Below are positions 63,959-64,000 of a stretch of 64,000 bases of DNA, one piece after another. The number at the start of each line of letters is the position of its first letter. Position 1 is the stretch's first letter. The notes beneath the pieces were generated by a model. It was not told where the DNA came from. It ran no database searches and was given only the letters and a program-made list of their open reading frames with translations. The position numbers and the translations under genes were made by a program. The stretch is from Staphylococcus xylosus NJ (lineage in GTDB: Bacteria > Bacillota > Bacilli > Staphylococcales > Staphylococcaceae): contig NZ_ANMR01000019.1 of the NCBI RefSeq assembly GCF_000338275.1, positions 1-64,000 on the forward strand, read 5' to 3'.

Positions 63959-64000
63959 TTATATAAATTGTCCGATGCGTTTTTCTGAAATACCAGTTTC
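63959..64000 (-). CDS. Probable 3' end of a leftward gene cut by the window edge
   Basis: The minus strand reads ETGISEKRIGQFI followed by TAA, open to the edge, and starts 8 bases after a bidirectional terminator. Thirteen codons are too few to identify the product. Confidence 0.35.
   Translation of the reverse strand, partial: ETGISEKRIGQFI

Overview
The window is low-GC chromosomal DNA of a Staphylococcus, most likely a coagulase-negative species of the saprophyticus/xylosus type. The evidence is the staphylococcal gene order (rRNA leader, recR, ebfC, dnaX, SRP RNA, tre operon, tRNA-Ser, gltBD/gltC, Sle1-type amidase, PSM-alpha-like peptide), a YSIRK lipase, staphylococcal GC-rich intergenic repeats and a PerR-controlled catalase. 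The species assignment is inference. I see no prophage, insertion sequence or CRISPR array.

Positions 1-21.9 kb are core genome. Tandem rRNA-type promoters point off the left edge, then recR-ebfC-dnaX, an acetyltransferase, the SRP RNA, the treP-treC-treR trehalose operon with its operator and cre, tRNA-Ser(UGA), glutamate synthase gltBD with divergent gltC, a YibE/F membrane pair, an ammonium transporter, a Nudix-GNAT fusion and a LysM-CHAP amidase. Positions 21.9-39.2 kb carry an arylamine acetyltransferase, ilvD, a PSM-alpha-like peptide, a YSIRK lipase flanked on the same strand by two further 21-residue amphipathic peptides, NSS and BrnQ transporters, a frataxin-like protein, flotillin, a broken methyltransferase gene, a FabH paralogue, an SDR/MerR group, an esterase and a strong small-RNA candidate.

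Positions 39.4-54.6 kb hold a ureide (allantoate) degradation cluster: ureidoglycine-glyoxylate aminotransferase, an MFS transporter, carbamate kinase, DUF2877, DUF1116, FdrA, two paralogous AllD-type dehydrogenases, ureidoglycine aminohydrolase, allantoate amidohydrolase, and a divergent hydrolase/amidase pair. Together they could take allantoate to oxalurate and then to oxamate plus carbamoyl phosphate, yielding ATP, ammonia and CO2. A cre sits at the allC promoter. Allantoinase, an allantoin permease and a dedicated regulator are not in the window.

Positions 54.7-64 kb contain a histidine phosphatase, an acetyltransferase, an ECF sigma factor with its membrane anti-sigma factor, a MurE-like ligase with an altered substrate motif, a secreted methionine-rich repeat protein, a VanY-type carboxypeptidase, catalase and a small PH-like protein. 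By eye, the same bipartite motif (GTGAAC or GTGATC, 17 bases, CGTAT) lies upstream of the sigma factor, the MurE-like gene and the Met-rich gene. I propose that these form one ECF regulon with an extracytoplasmic oxidant or metal sink. This and the lipase/peptide cluster are the most novel-looking parts of the window.
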